Source: Micromonospora gifhornensis
GTDB lineage: Bacteria; Actinomycetota; Actinomycetes; Mycobacteriales; Micromonosporaceae
Assembly (NCBI RefSeq): GCF_016863515.1
Contig: NZ_BOPA01000037.1
Location: 1 to 64,000, forward strand
Reading direction: 5' to 3'
Length of the DNA stretch: 64,000 nt
The position numbers and the translations under genes were made by a program. The notes below the pieces were generated by a model. The model saw only the letters and a list, made by a program, of their open reading frames with translations, did no database searches and was not told the origin of the DNA. This document shows positions 50,302 through 58,522 of this stretch, piece after piece (position 1 is the stretch's first letter; each line of letters begins with the position of its first letter).

Positions 50302-51327
50302 TCAGGCGACGCCCGGGGACGTGGTGAGCGTGGTGTGCAGGGCGTCGCGGATGCCCGGGCGGGAGCCGAAGACCAGCAGGAACGTCGCCTCGCGCACCAG
50401 TCGCTGGGCATGCTGGTCGCGCAGGACGGCCCGGCTGCCGGCGGCCACGGCCAGGTTCGCGCTGGCCCGCAGCGCCAACTCCGAGGCGGCGGCCCGGGCG
50501 GCGGGCATGGTCTCCGGGTCGGCGCTGTCGAGGCGGTCCCGGACGGCGTCGAGCTGCGAGCGCAGGCGCGGCTCGTCCGCAAGCTCGATCGCCCGGTCCG
50601 CCACGCCGAGCGCGAGCGAACCGTTGAAGCGCAGCGTCGCCGGGTCCCGCTGTCGCCACGCCTCCAGCGGCATCTGGTTGGCGACCCGGTCGGCAGGTAC
50701 GAAGTGGTTGTCGAAGGTGACAGTCACCGTGCTGCTGGCGTTCACCGCCGACATGCGCAGCGGCTCGGTGGTCAGGGTGTCACTCGTCGCGGCGTCGACA
50801 AGCGCGAAGACCAGCGTGTCGTCGGAGAGCCGGGCGGCCACGTAGATCGTGTCGACAAGGCCCCAGCCGCTCACCCACGGCGCGGCGCCGGAGAACAGGA
50901 ATCCCCCGTCGACCGGCGTGGCCGACAGCGCCGCCGGACCGGGCCGTACCGCCGCGCCGATCGCCAGCCCCGCCCGGCGCTGCCCGGTCGCCAACGGTTC
51001 CAACCAGGCCGCCCGCAGCTCGGCGTTGCCGGTGTTGGCCGCCGCCATCACCGCGTTGTGGTGCTGGGCCCAGAGGAACGTGGTGGTGAGACAGCCACTG
51101 GCGAGGGTCTCGATGACCCGGCACACCGCGGGGAAGCTCGGCAGGTCGAGGCGGTTGAAGTCCGGGGGCGCGGCCAGCCCGTAGAAGCCCTGCTCGGCGA
51201 GCAGGTCCAGGTGGGAGATGGGTACGCGGTCAGCGGCGTCGACCGCCAGCGCGGCCGGAAAGAACACCTCGTCGGCGATCTCGCGCGCCTGTCGCAGGCT
51301 CGTGGACTCGTCGATGGAGACAGTCAC
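50302..51327 (-). CDS. Acyl-CoA dehydrogenase family protein
   Basis: 341 residues, somewhat short. DLLAEQGFYGLAAPPDFNRL, ASGCLTTTFLWAQHHNAVMA, GLAIGAAVRPGPAALSATPV, GGFLFSGAAPWVSGWGLVDT and SSTVTVTFDNHFVPADRV belong to the ACAD N-terminal and middle domains; the C-terminal helical bundle is shortened. GTG at 51327 has GGAGGG upstream. The family oxidises acyl thioesters or, in some clusters, acts as a flavin monooxygenase or on carrier-bound aminoacyl groups. Role here open. Confidence 0.8.
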   Translation of the reverse strand: MTVSIDESTSLRQAREIADEVFFPAALAVDAADRVPISHLDLLAEQGFYGLAAPPDFNRLDLPSFPAVCRVIETLASGCLTTTFLWAQHHNAVMAAANTGNAELRAAWLEPLATGQRRAGLAIGAAVRPGPAALSATPVDGGFLFSGAAPWVSGWGLVDTIYVAARLSDDTLVFALVDAATSDTLTTEPLRMSAVNASSTVTVTFDNHFVPADRVANQMPLEAWRQRDPATLRFNGSLALGVADRAIELADEPRLRSQLDAVRDRLDSADPETMPAARAAASELALRASANLAVAAGSRAVLRDQHAQRLVREATFLLVFGSRPGIRDALHTTLTTSPGVA

Positions 51328-51432
51328 AGCAGTGCCCTCCGTTAACGGGGCCCCGAGAGGGGCCGGTGGTGCGGGCCCATGAGCCCGGTGGCCGCGTCGG
51401 CTGCCGCGGTGGCTGACCCGCCAACCACCAGA

Positions 51433-51475
51433 ACTCGTCTTTACTAGCATCCTTGTGTGTCTGCAAAAGACGAGT
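51433..51475. promoter_or_regulatory. 10-base inverted repeat ACTCGTCTTT in divergent promoter
   Basis: ACTCGTCTTT at 51433-51442 and its exact complement at 51466-51475, separated by 23 bases, in the region between the divergent ACAD and VOC genes. Candidate -10 hexamers flank it: TAGTAA leftward (51446-51441, with CTTTTG 17 bases before) and TAGGAC rightward (51494-51499). The arms overlap the -35 areas, as expected for a regulator acting on both promoters. Confidence 0.6.
51435..51462. promoter_or_regulatory. Composite element TCGTCTTT-N8-CCTTGTGTGTCT, second copy
   Basis: Same two blocks with the same 8-base spacing as at 36668-36695; the 20 defined bases are identical while the spacers differ (ACTAGCAT here, GCACAGAC there). 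Confidence 0.6.
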
Positions 51476-51533
51476 CAATGCCCGTTATGATGCTAGGACA
51501 TCTTTCCTGACAGATCACGCACCGGAGGGCGCC

Positions 51534-51887
51534 GTGGCAGGAGAACCTTCGTTCATCGAGTTTGCAGTCCCGGTTCCCGAACGCACCCGGGACTTCTACG
51601 AGGCGCTGTTCGGCTGGAAGTTCACGATGCTCACCCACGGGTCGTACATCGAGATGCCGGGCGCGCCCGCGGGCCTGGAGGCCGGCTCCCACCCGGACAC
51701 CGACCCGCCGCACATCATCGTCTACTTCGCGGTCGACGACCTGGCCGCGGCCGTCGAGCGGGTCAAGGAGCTGGGCGGAGAGGTGGGCCCGCTGCGTCCG
51801 CCGAGCCCGGACTACGGCGCGTTCGCCGAGTGCCGCGACAACCAGGGCGTCGCCTTCGGCCTGCGGGAGCTCCCCAAGGCCAGCTGA
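51534..51887 (+). CDS. VOC-family protein
   Basis: 117 residues: SFIEFAVPVPERTRDFYEAL, FGWKFTMLTHGSYIEMPGAP, HIIVYFAVDDLAAAVERVKE and GAFAECRDNQGVAFGLRELP. This is the small one-module glyoxalase/bleomycin-resistance fold. The metal His/Glu set is not obvious, so binding or resistance is as likely as catalysis. GTG at 51534 has GGAGGGC upstream. Divergent from the ACAD gene and followed by a hairpin, so it is a single-gene unit. Confidence 0.8.
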   Translation: MAGEPSFIEFAVPVPERTRDFYEALFGWKFTMLTHGSYIEMPGAPAGLEAGSHPDTDPPHIIVYFAVDDLAAAVERVKELGGEVGPLRPPSPDYGAFAECRDNQGVAFGLRELPKAS

Positions 51888-51900
51888 CCCGATGCGAGCA

Positions 51901-51931
51901 GTGGTGGTCGGCGCGCATCGCCGACCACCAC
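51901..51931 (+). terminator. Hairpin terminator after the VOC gene
   Basis: Perfect 13-base stem GTGGTGGTCGGCG with its complement and a 5-base loop, 13 bases after the VOC stop. Confidence 0.72.
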
Positions 51932-52120
51932 CGTTCGTCTGGGTAGGAATTCGGGCCACCCACCACCCGGGCCGCCCAACTGATCGACTCCGTTACGGCG
52001 AAACGGCGGGTACCGGCCGCCCGGGACACCGCCACAACGCCGTAACGGCGGCCGCCAGACCGCTGCGGCGTGCGGCCGGACCGCTGCGGCGGCGGCCGAC
52101 GGCCAGAGCGATGCGGGGGC

Positions 52121-53395
52121 TCAGGACGGGGAGTCCGGTAGGCGGTGCGGGTCGGCGACCACGGCGGCGGCCAGCTGCACGTAGTCCTTGACCAGTTGTT
52201 GCGCCCAGTCCGGGGTGAACCGGTCGCGGTCGCACATCAGGACGGCGGTGAGCGTCTCGTCCTGCGGTACGACGACGAACTCCAGCGCGAAGCGGCTGCG
52301 CTCCAGCTGCGCCTCCAGGTCGTCCAGCTCGTCGCCGCTCATGTCGGCGCGCGGCACGAACGACCCGAGCAGCTGGAACATGACGTCGTCGGTACGGCCC
52401 TCGCCGGTGACCGTGCCGGGCGGCAGCAGCTGCGCCGGCAACTCCTGGTGGCGCAGGCCCTCCATCACCACGTTTCGTACCTGTCGCAGCAGGTCGGTGA
52501 AGGGCTCGGCGTCGTCCACCCGACCGCGCAGCAGCACCATGGAGACGAAGAAGCCGACGGTGTCGCGGACCTCCGGCCGGCTGCGGTTGGCGAACAGCGA
52601 CGCCACCGTCAGGTCCGACTGGCCGGTGGCGCGGTGCAGCACCAGGTAGAACAGGGAGAGCATCACCGGGAAGAGGGTGGTGCGCTGCCGGCGGGCGAGC
52701 TGGTGCAGCCCCTGCACGACGTGCGCGTCGATGGTCAGCTCCACCGACACCCAGGCCGGCTCGTCCGGGCCGCGGGGGACGTCGGCACGCTCGGGCAGGC
52801 GCACCAGCCGTGCCCCGTCGAGCTGACCGCGCCAGTGGTCGAACAGCGCTGCCGAGTCCGACCCGGAGATCCGCTCCCGCTGCCAGTCCGCCCAGGTGGC
52901 GTACTGCCAGCCGATCTCCGGCAGTTCCTCGCCCTGGTAGAGCGCCCGGATGTCGCGGGAGAGCAGCGCGTTGGACCAGTCGTCGCTGACGTAGTGGTGC
53001 ATGGTCAGCACGAAGATGTGGTGCTCGGGGCCGACGGTGATCAGGGTGGGGCGGGTGGGCCACACCCCGAAGTCCACGGCGGTGGACAGCTCGGTGGCGA
53101 TGTGTTCGCGGGCGGCCTGACGGGGATTGGCGTACCCGGAGGTGTCCACCCGGAGCAGCTCGACCGGACGCGGCGGGTTGATCACCTGGACGAGTTGGCG
53201 TTTCCGGGCGACGAACGTCGTCCGCAGCGACTCGTGTCGCTCGTGCAGCAGGTCGACCGCGCGCTGCAGGGCGGCGACGTCGCAGTCTCCGCGCAGGTGC
53301 CACACGACCTGCTCGTTGAGGGAGTGCTGCTGCCCTCGATAGTGGTCCATCAGCCACAGAAGGCGTTGACCCACCGAAGCCGGTTCCTCTCGCAT
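52121..53395 (-). CDS. Stand-alone NRPS condensation-domain protein
   Basis: 424 residues forming a single C domain: SVGQRLLWLMDHYRGQQHSL start, catalytic HHxxxD in FVLTMHHYVSDDWSNALLSR, TLFPVMLSLFYLVLHRATGQ, SLFANRSRPEVRDTVGFFVS. No adenylation or carrier domain is fused. It probably joins two carrier-bound parts, or an acyl chain to an amine, in trans. ATG at 53395 has no Shine-Dalgarno sequence; TAGCGT lies 6 bases upstream (53407-53402), so the transcript is probably leaderless. Confidence 0.9.
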   Translation of the reverse strand: MREEPASVGQRLLWLMDHYRGQQHSLNEQVVWHLRGDCDVAALQRAVDLLHERHESLRTTFVARKRQLVQVINPPRPVELLRVDTSGYANPRQAAREHIATELSTAVDFGVWPTRPTLITVGPEHHIFVLTMHHYVSDDWSNALLSRDIRALYQGEELPEIGWQYATWADWQRERISGSDSAALFDHWRGQLDGARLVRLPERADVPRGPDEPAWVSVELTIDAHVVQGLHQLARRQRTTLFPVMLSLFYLVLHRATGQSDLTVASLFANRSRPEVRDTVGFFVSMVLLRGRVDDAEPFTDLLRQVRNVVMEGLRHQELPAQLLPPGTVTGEGRTDDVMFQLLGSFVPRADMSGDELDDLEAQLERSRFALEFVVVPQDETLTAVLMCDRDRFTPDWAQQLVKDYVQLAAAVVADPHRLPDSPS

Positions 53396-53470
53396 GGCCG
53401 CGACGCTACCGCAGTACGCGTGTGGTTACGAGGGTTTCGAAGATACTCGAACAGTCTCCGCAAACACTCC

Positions 53471-53500
53471 TTGACACGAGTTTCACGGAGCCCGAATAAT
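53471..53500 (+). promoter_or_regulatory. Sigma-70-type promoter of the rightward P450 operon
   Basis: TTGACA at 53471-53476, an 18-base spacer and AATAAT at 53495-53500, about 50 bases upstream of the P450 ATG. CGAGT inside the spacer matches the end of the repeated ACTCGT-type elements (complement strand). Confidence 0.6.
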
Positions 53501-53551
53501 CGGCGGCGGACGCGGGGCGTGCACGCCGTACCGGTCCGTCGGGAGGCCCCT

Positions 53552-54751
53552 ATGACAGCCGTTCGCGCGCCACGGGTCAGCTTCGACGTCTCGGATCCTC
53601 GGCTGCTGGCCGATCCGTTCCCCACGTACGAGCAGCTGCGCCGCACCGGCGCCGTGCTCAGCAACGGGCCGGGGCAGTGGGTGGTGCCGGGCTACCGCGA
53701 GGTGGCCGCCCTGCTGAAGGACCAGCGGCTGACCAAGACCCTGCCGGAGCAGTACTACCGCTTCACCGTCGGTGACCCGGAGCTGAGCGGCTTCCTGTCC
53801 GGGCAGAACCTCGGCCAGCGCAACCGGCTCGCCAGCCGGGTACTGGTCAGCTCGTTCAGCCCTGGCCTGGTCCGGCGGCTCGGCGAACGCATGACCTCCC
53901 TCGTGGACGATCTGCTCGAACCCGTGCTGGCGACCGGCCGGATGGACCTGGTCGCCGACCTGGCGCTGCCCTTCCCGCTGATGGTGATCTGCGATCTGCT
54001 CGGGGTGCCGGCCGCCGACCGGTCGCTGCTGTGGCCGCACGCGGCGCAGCTGGTCCGGGCCTTCAGCGACGTGGCGTTCGGCAACGACCGGGACATCGAC
54101 GAGGCGGTCCGGTCGCTGCGCTGGCTGCGCGAATACCTCGGCGACCTGGTCGAGAACGGTCCGGCCGGCGACAACCTGCTGACCCGGATGGCGACCACCG
54201 AGTCGGACGGGCAGCGGCTGCGCCGCGAGGAGATCGTCGACAACGCCATCACCGTCTTCTACGCCGGCTTCGAGACGTCGATGGGCATGATCACCAACGG
54301 CATGGTCGCCCTGCTGGAGCATCCCGACCAGCTTGCCCGGCTGCGGACCGGGACCGCCGGCACCGCCACCGCGATCGAGGAGATGCTGCGCTACGAGGCG
54401 CCGATCCAGGTGACCATGCGCAGCCCGCTGGAGCCGGTGGAGGTCGCCGACCGGGTCATCCGGCCCGGCCGCGTCCTGTATCTGCTGGTCGGGTCGGCCA
54501 ACCGGGATCCGGAGCAGTTCGACGAGCCGGACCGCTTCGACGTCGGCCGGCGACCCAACCAGCACCTCAGCTTCGGTGCCGGCGTGTACCACTGCCTGGG
54601 TGCGGCGCTGGCCCGCGCCGAGGGCGTCGCCGTCTTCGATCGGTTGCTGGGTCGTACCCGTGCCATCGAACTCGACGGCGAGCCGGTGCGCCGGCCGCGC
54701 TTCAACTTCCGCACGTACGACCAGGTGCCGCTCGCGGTGCGGCCGGCGTGA
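53552..54751 (+). CDS. Cytochrome P450
   Basis: 399 residues. Oxygen-binding helix VFYAGFETSMGMITNGMVAL, ExxR region IEEMLRYEAPIQVTMRSPLE, heme loop LSFGAGVYHCLGAALARAEG. ATG at 53552 has GGGAGG upstream. It starts a rightward operon running to 60132 (P450, two ACADs, MmcQ/YjbR, methyltransferase-like, FAAL-like). Similar to the P450 at 40314-41522, so probably a paralogue. Confidence 0.93.
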   Translation: MTAVRAPRVSFDVSDPRLLADPFPTYEQLRRTGAVLSNGPGQWVVPGYREVAALLKDQRLTKTLPEQYYRFTVGDPELSGFLSGQNLGQRNRLASRVLVSSFSPGLVRRLGERMTSLVDDLLEPVLATGRMDLVADLALPFPLMVICDLLGVPAADRSLLWPHAAQLVRAFSDVAFGNDRDIDEAVRSLRWLREYLGDLVENGPAGDNLLTRMATTESDGQRLRREEIVDNAITVFYAGFETSMGMITNGMVALLEHPDQLARLRTGTAGTATAIEEMLRYEAPIQVTMRSPLEPVEVADRVIRPGRVLYLLVGSANRDPEQFDEPDRFDVGRRPNQHLSFGAGVYHCLGAALARAEGVAVFDRLLGRTRAIELDGEPVRRPRFNFRTYDQVPLAVRPA

Positions 54752-54803
54752 CGGTGACCAGCATGCGGCGCCCGGAACCGGCCGCCAGGAAGCGAGGACG
54801 GCG

Positions 54804-55961
54804 TTGAACCTGCACGACGACCCGGCCGAGGCCGCGTTCCGCGCCGAGCTGCGCGACTGGCTGCGGTCCCGCCTGCCGGACGACGACCCGTCCCGTACCT
54901 GGAGCACCGCCGAGCTGCGCGAGTGGAGCCGCGATCTCTCCGCGGCCGGCTACGCGGGCATCACCTGGCCCAGGGAGTACGGCGGACGTGGGCTCAGCGC
55001 CGCCTACCAGGCCATCTTCGTCGAGGAGACGGCCCGCGCGGGCGCGCCGGATCACATCAACATCATCGGCATGAACATGGTCGGTCCGACGCTCATCGCG
55101 CACGGCACCGACGAGCAGAAGGCGCGCTACCTGCCCGGCATCCTGTCCGGTCGTACCCTGTTCTGCCAGGGGTTCTCCGAGCCGGAGGCCGGCTCGGACC
55201 TGGCGGCGGTGCGCACCTCGGCGCGGCGGGCGGAGCCGGACGGCTACCTGCTCGACGGCGAGAAGGTCTGGTCCTCCTACGCCCACCTGGCCGACCACTG
55301 CCTGCTGCTGGCCCGCACCGGCCCTGCCGAGCCGAAGCACCAGGGGTTGACCTGCTTCCTGCTGGACATGCGGGCACCGGGTGTGAAGGTGTCGCCGCTG
55401 CGGCAGCTCAACGGCGACACCGATTTCAACCAGATCATCCTGACCGACGCGCGGGTCGACGACGCAGACGTCGTGGGCGAGGTCGGCAAGGGCTGGTCGG
55501 TGGCGTTGTCCACGCTGGCCCACGAGCGGGGCACGTTCGGCATCACCCTCACCGCCCGGTTGGTCGCGCAGTTCGACCGGCTGCTGCGGCTGGTACGCGA
55601 GGTCGGTGCCGAGGACGACCCGGCCGTCCGCCGCGAGCTGGCCGTGCTGCACGCCCGGTTGCAGGGGCTGCGGTACACCGGTTACCGGTCGCTCGCCGCG
55701 CTGCGCCGCTCCGGCGAGCCCGGCGCGGAATCCTCAATCCTCAAGCTCGAATGGTCGCTGCTGCACCAGCGGGTCTGCGCGCTCGCGCTGCGCCTGCAGG
55801 GGCCGGCGGCGCTGCTCGACGGCGGTGACGCCGCCTGGCACGGGTACTGGCAGCGGCAGCGGCTGCGGAGCCGGGCCAACACGATCGAGGGCGGCACCTC
55901 CGAGATCCTCCGCGGGATCGTCGCCGAGCGCGTGCTGGGCCTGCCCAGGTCCCGCCAGTGA
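54804..55961 (+). CDS. Acyl-CoA dehydrogenase, larger-subunit type
   Basis: 385 residues. GYAGITWPREYGGRGLSAAY, CQGFSEPEAGSDLAAVRTSA (FAD/substrate loop), GEKVWSSYAHLADHCLLLAR and C-terminal RSRANTIEGGTSEILRGIVA, LGLPRSR. Best start is TTG at 54804 with GAGGA upstream; no ATG or GTG fits in frame between the P450 stop and this point. Together with the next gene it resembles mycobacterial FadE pairs that form heterotetramers, so a two-subunit dehydrogenase is likely. Role: alpha,beta-desaturation of an acyl thioester. Confidence 0.87.
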   Translation: MNLHDDPAEAAFRAELRDWLRSRLPDDDPSRTWSTAELREWSRDLSAAGYAGITWPREYGGRGLSAAYQAIFVEETARAGAPDHINIIGMNMVGPTLIAHGTDEQKARYLPGILSGRTLFCQGFSEPEAGSDLAAVRTSARRAEPDGYLLDGEKVWSSYAHLADHCLLLARTGPAEPKHQGLTCFLLDMRAPGVKVSPLRQLNGDTDFNQIILTDARVDDADVVGEVGKGWSVALSTLAHERGTFGITLTARLVAQFDRLLRLVREVGAEDDPAVRRELAVLHARLQGLRYTGYRSLAALRRSGEPGAESSILKLEWSLLHQRVCALALRLQGPAALLDGGDAAWHGYWQRQRLRSRANTIEGGTSEILRGIVAERVLGLPRSRQ

Positions 55962-55991
55962 CCACCGGCCCGCGACGACACGGAGATGACC

Positions 55992-57059
55992 ATGGACTTT
56001 GCCCTCACCGATGAGCAGCGGGAGATCCGGCAGGCCGCCCGGGACCACCTGGAGCGACACTATCCGCCGCTGCGGGTGTGTGCCCTGGCGGAGGGTCCCG
56101 GCGGGAGCGAGGCCGGTGCCTGGCCCGAGCTGATCCGGCAGGGCTGGCTCGACGACGACCTGGGCATGGTCGAGCTGACACTGTTGGCTGAGGAGAGCGG
56201 CCGCTGCCTGCACCCCACACCGTGGTGGACGACTGTCGCGCTTGCCGCACCGTACGCCCGGGCCGCCGGGGAGCAGCTGACCGTCCCGGCCACCTTCGCC
56301 GACGGCGGCGGCACGGTGCGGCCCGCCCGCTCGCCGCAGGGGTGGACCCTCACCGGGCAGGTCGCGGCGGTCCCGCAGGCCGGCGCGGTGCGCTGTCTCG
56401 TGGTACGCGCCGACACCGATCAGGGGCCTGCCGTTTTCGCCTGCGACACCGGCTCCGCCGGACTGGTCGTGGCGGAGCTGTCCACGCTGGACACGTTGCG
56501 CCGGATGGCCCGGGTCCGGTGCGACGGCACGCCGGCCCGGCTGCTCGTCGGGCCGGACCGCGCGGCGGAGGCGGCGCGTACCGCCCGGTTGCGCGGCGGG
56601 GTGCTGCTGGCCGCCGAGGCGGTCGGGGTCGCGGCGGGTGCGCTGGACATGGCCGTGGCGCACGCCCGCCAGCGGGAGCAGTTCGGGCGGCCGATCGGCA
56701 GCTTCCAGGCCGTGGCACACCAGCTGACCGAGGCGTACGTCGACACCGAGTCGGCCCGTTCGCTGGCCTACCGCGCCGCCTGGCTGGTGCAGCACGAGCC
56801 CGAGGCGGGCGCGCAGGCGGTCGACGAGGCGGTGCTGGTGGCGCGCAGCGCGGCGGTACGCACCTGCGAAACGGCCATCCAGATCACCGGCGGAATGGGA
56901 GTGACCTGGGAGTACCCGCTGCACCGGTGGCTGCGCCGGGCGCTGTGGTTGGAGGCCTACCCCGGCTTCGGTGACGACCCGCACGACCGGGTGGCCGAGC
57001 GGCTGCTGCGGCGTGCCGACCCGGACGAGATCACCCCGACCGCACCCGACGGACGTTAG
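55992..57059 (+). CDS. Acyl-CoA dehydrogenase, small-subunit type
   Basis: 355 residues. MDFALTDEQREIRQAARDHL, LGMVELTLLAEESGRCLHP, AHARQREQFGRPIGSFQAVA and ITGGMGVTWEYPLHRWLRRA. The middle domain is reduced compared with the partner at 54804-55961, as in FadE-type alpha2beta2 pairs. ATG 55992 is preferred over 55986 because GGAG then has a 6-base spacing. Probably forms one enzyme with the preceding gene product. Confidence 0.85.
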   Translation: MDFALTDEQREIRQAARDHLERHYPPLRVCALAEGPGGSEAGAWPELIRQGWLDDDLGMVELTLLAEESGRCLHPTPWWTTVALAAPYARAAGEQLTVPATFADGGGTVRPARSPQGWTLTGQVAAVPQAGAVRCLVVRADTDQGPAVFACDTGSAGLVVAELSTLDTLRRMARVRCDGTPARLLVGPDRAAEAARTARLRGGVLLAAEAVGVAAGALDMAVAHARQREQFGRPIGSFQAVAHQLTEAYVDTESARSLAYRAAWLVQHEPEAGAQAVDEAVLVARSAAVRTCETAIQITGGMGVTWEYPLHRWLRRALWLEAYPGFGDDPHDRVAERLLRRADPDEITPTAPDGR

Positions 57060-57094
57060 CGTGACGCCGTCCGTCGACAACCGAGGAGGCCGCA

Positions 57095-57439
57095 GTGGTC
57101 AGCCCCGAAACCGTCAGCAGCATCGCCCTGTCGCTCCCCGGAGCGCACCAGTCGGCGCACTTCGACGTGACCGACTTCCGGGTCAGCAACAAGATCTTCT
57201 GCACCCTGCCCCGGCCCGGAGTGATGGGGTTGCGGATCGACGTCGCCGAGCAGGCGGCGCTCATCAGCCAGGACCCGGCGACCTTCTCGGCGCCGAACAA
57301 CAAGTACGGGCAGAGCGGTTGGACCTTCGTCGAGCTGGCGACGGTCGACCCGACACAGCTGCGAGAGCTGATCACCGATGCGTGGCGCCGGCTCGCGTCC
57401 AGGAAGTTGCAGGCCGAGTTGGACGAGGCCGATTCCTGA
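57095..57439 (+). CDS. MmcQ/YjbR-family protein
   Basis: 114 residues: ALSLPGAHQSAHFDVTDFRV, KIFCTLPRPGVMGLRIDVAE and AWRRLASRKLQAELDEA. This matches the YjbR DNA-binding-like double-wing fold also seen in the mitomycin cluster (MmcQ). GTG at 57095 has GAGGAGG upstream. Function of the family is unclear: nucleic-acid or ligand binding. Confidence 0.83.
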   Translation: MVSPETVSSIALSLPGAHQSAHFDVTDFRVSNKIFCTLPRPGVMGLRIDVAEQAALISQDPATFSAPNNKYGQSGWTFVELATVDPTQLRELITDAWRRLASRKLQAELDEADS

Positions 57440-57505
57440 CGCCCCGCCACGCGACTCCGGCGGCCGTCGGCCGTCGGAGCCTCACGCGAAGGGACGGAGA
57501 CACCC

Positions 57506-58522
57506 GTGGGCACCAGGCGCACCATCGACGCCGATTCGATCTTCAAGCTTCTTGAGCTCGGCGACTACCTCCTGCCGTACACCATCCGGGCGGTCTGCCT
57601 GCTCGGCGTGGCCGACCACCTGGTGGACGGGCCGATGCCGATGTCCCGGCTGGCCCAGGCGACCGGGACCCACGAGCCCACCCTCCGCAAGACCCTGGAG
57701 TACCTCGCGACCCGGGAGGTGTTCGAGCTGGTGGAACCGGACAGCGTGGCGTTGACCCCGCTGTCGGATCTGCTGCGCGAGGAGCACCCCTACTCGGCCC
57801 GCGACATCTTCCTCTCCCCGGTGGCGTGCACCCGGGCGATGGAGGGGCTGCCCGAGTCGATCCGCACCGGTGGGCCCGCGTTCGACGTGGTGCACGGCCG
57901 GTCCATGTGGGAACACCTGCGCGACCAGCCCGAGGACGGCGAGGCCTTCGACAAGGTGATGAGCGGGGTCACCAGCATGGAGTTGCTGGCGGTGCTGCGG
58001 GCCTGCGACTGGCAGCGCTTCGACAGCATCGTCGACGTCGGCGGCGGCAACGGTGGGTTCCTGGCCAGCCTGCTGCGCCGGGTTCGCGGTGCCAGTGGGG
58101 TGCTGTTCGACCTGCCGGGTGTGGTGGCGAACGCCCCCGCCGTGCTGGCCGCCGCCGGAGTGGCCGACCGGGTGGAGGTGGTGCCGGGCAGCTTCCTGGA
58201 GGGGCCGATCCCGCCCGGCGGCGACGCGTACGTGCTCAAGCGCATCCTCTACAGCTGGAGCGACGACGAGGTGGTGGGCATCCTGGGCCGGGTCCGGGCC
58301 GCGATGAAGCCGCACAGCCGGCTGTTCATCATGGAGGCCGGACGGCAGGAGGCTGAGGTGCCGGCGTTGGCACGCCGCATGGACCTGCTCATGCACACCC
58401 TCACCGCCGGCGGCGCGCGGACCCTCGACCAGCAGAGCGAGCTGCTGAACCGCGCCGGCCTGGAGTTGGTGCGCAGCATCTCCACCCCGATGTTCCCGAT
58501 CATCGAGGCGGCGCCCGCGTGA
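57506..58522 (+). CDS. O-methyltransferase-family protein, catalytic His replaced
   Basis: 338 residues of the acetylserotonin O-methyltransferase-like group: N-terminal dimerisation helices (LLPYTIRAVCLLGVADHLVD), SAM motif IVDVGGGNGGFLASLLRRV, LFDLPGVVANAP, and VLKRILYSWSDDEVVGILGR. The family usually has His in the block LKxxLHDW as general base; here it is Tyr (LKRILYSW). It may methylate by proximity, use another base, or do a non-methylating reaction, as known for some homologues. GTG at 57506; stop overlaps the next ligase (GTGA). Confidence 0.85.
   Translation: MGTRRTIDADSIFKLLELGDYLLPYTIRAVCLLGVADHLVDGPMPMSRLAQATGTHEPTLRKTLEYLATREVFELVEPDSVALTPLSDLLREEHPYSARDIFLSPVACTRAMEGLPESIRTGGPAFDVVHGRSMWEHLRDQPEDGEAFDKVMSGVTSMELLAVLRACDWQRFDSIVDVGGGNGGFLASLLRRVRGASGVLFDLPGVVANAPAVLAAAGVADRVEVVPGSFLEGPIPPGGDAYVLKRILYSWSDDEVVGILGRVRAAMKPHSRLFIMEAGRQEAEVPALARRMDLLMHTLTAGGARTLDQQSELLNRAGLELVRSISTPMFPIIEAAPA

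Noticed and set aside
51940..52120. Repeated GACCGCTGCGGCG segments after the VOC gene
   Set aside because: Two short GC-rich repeats only; could be part of a terminator for the C-domain gene, but no clean stem is long enough to call.
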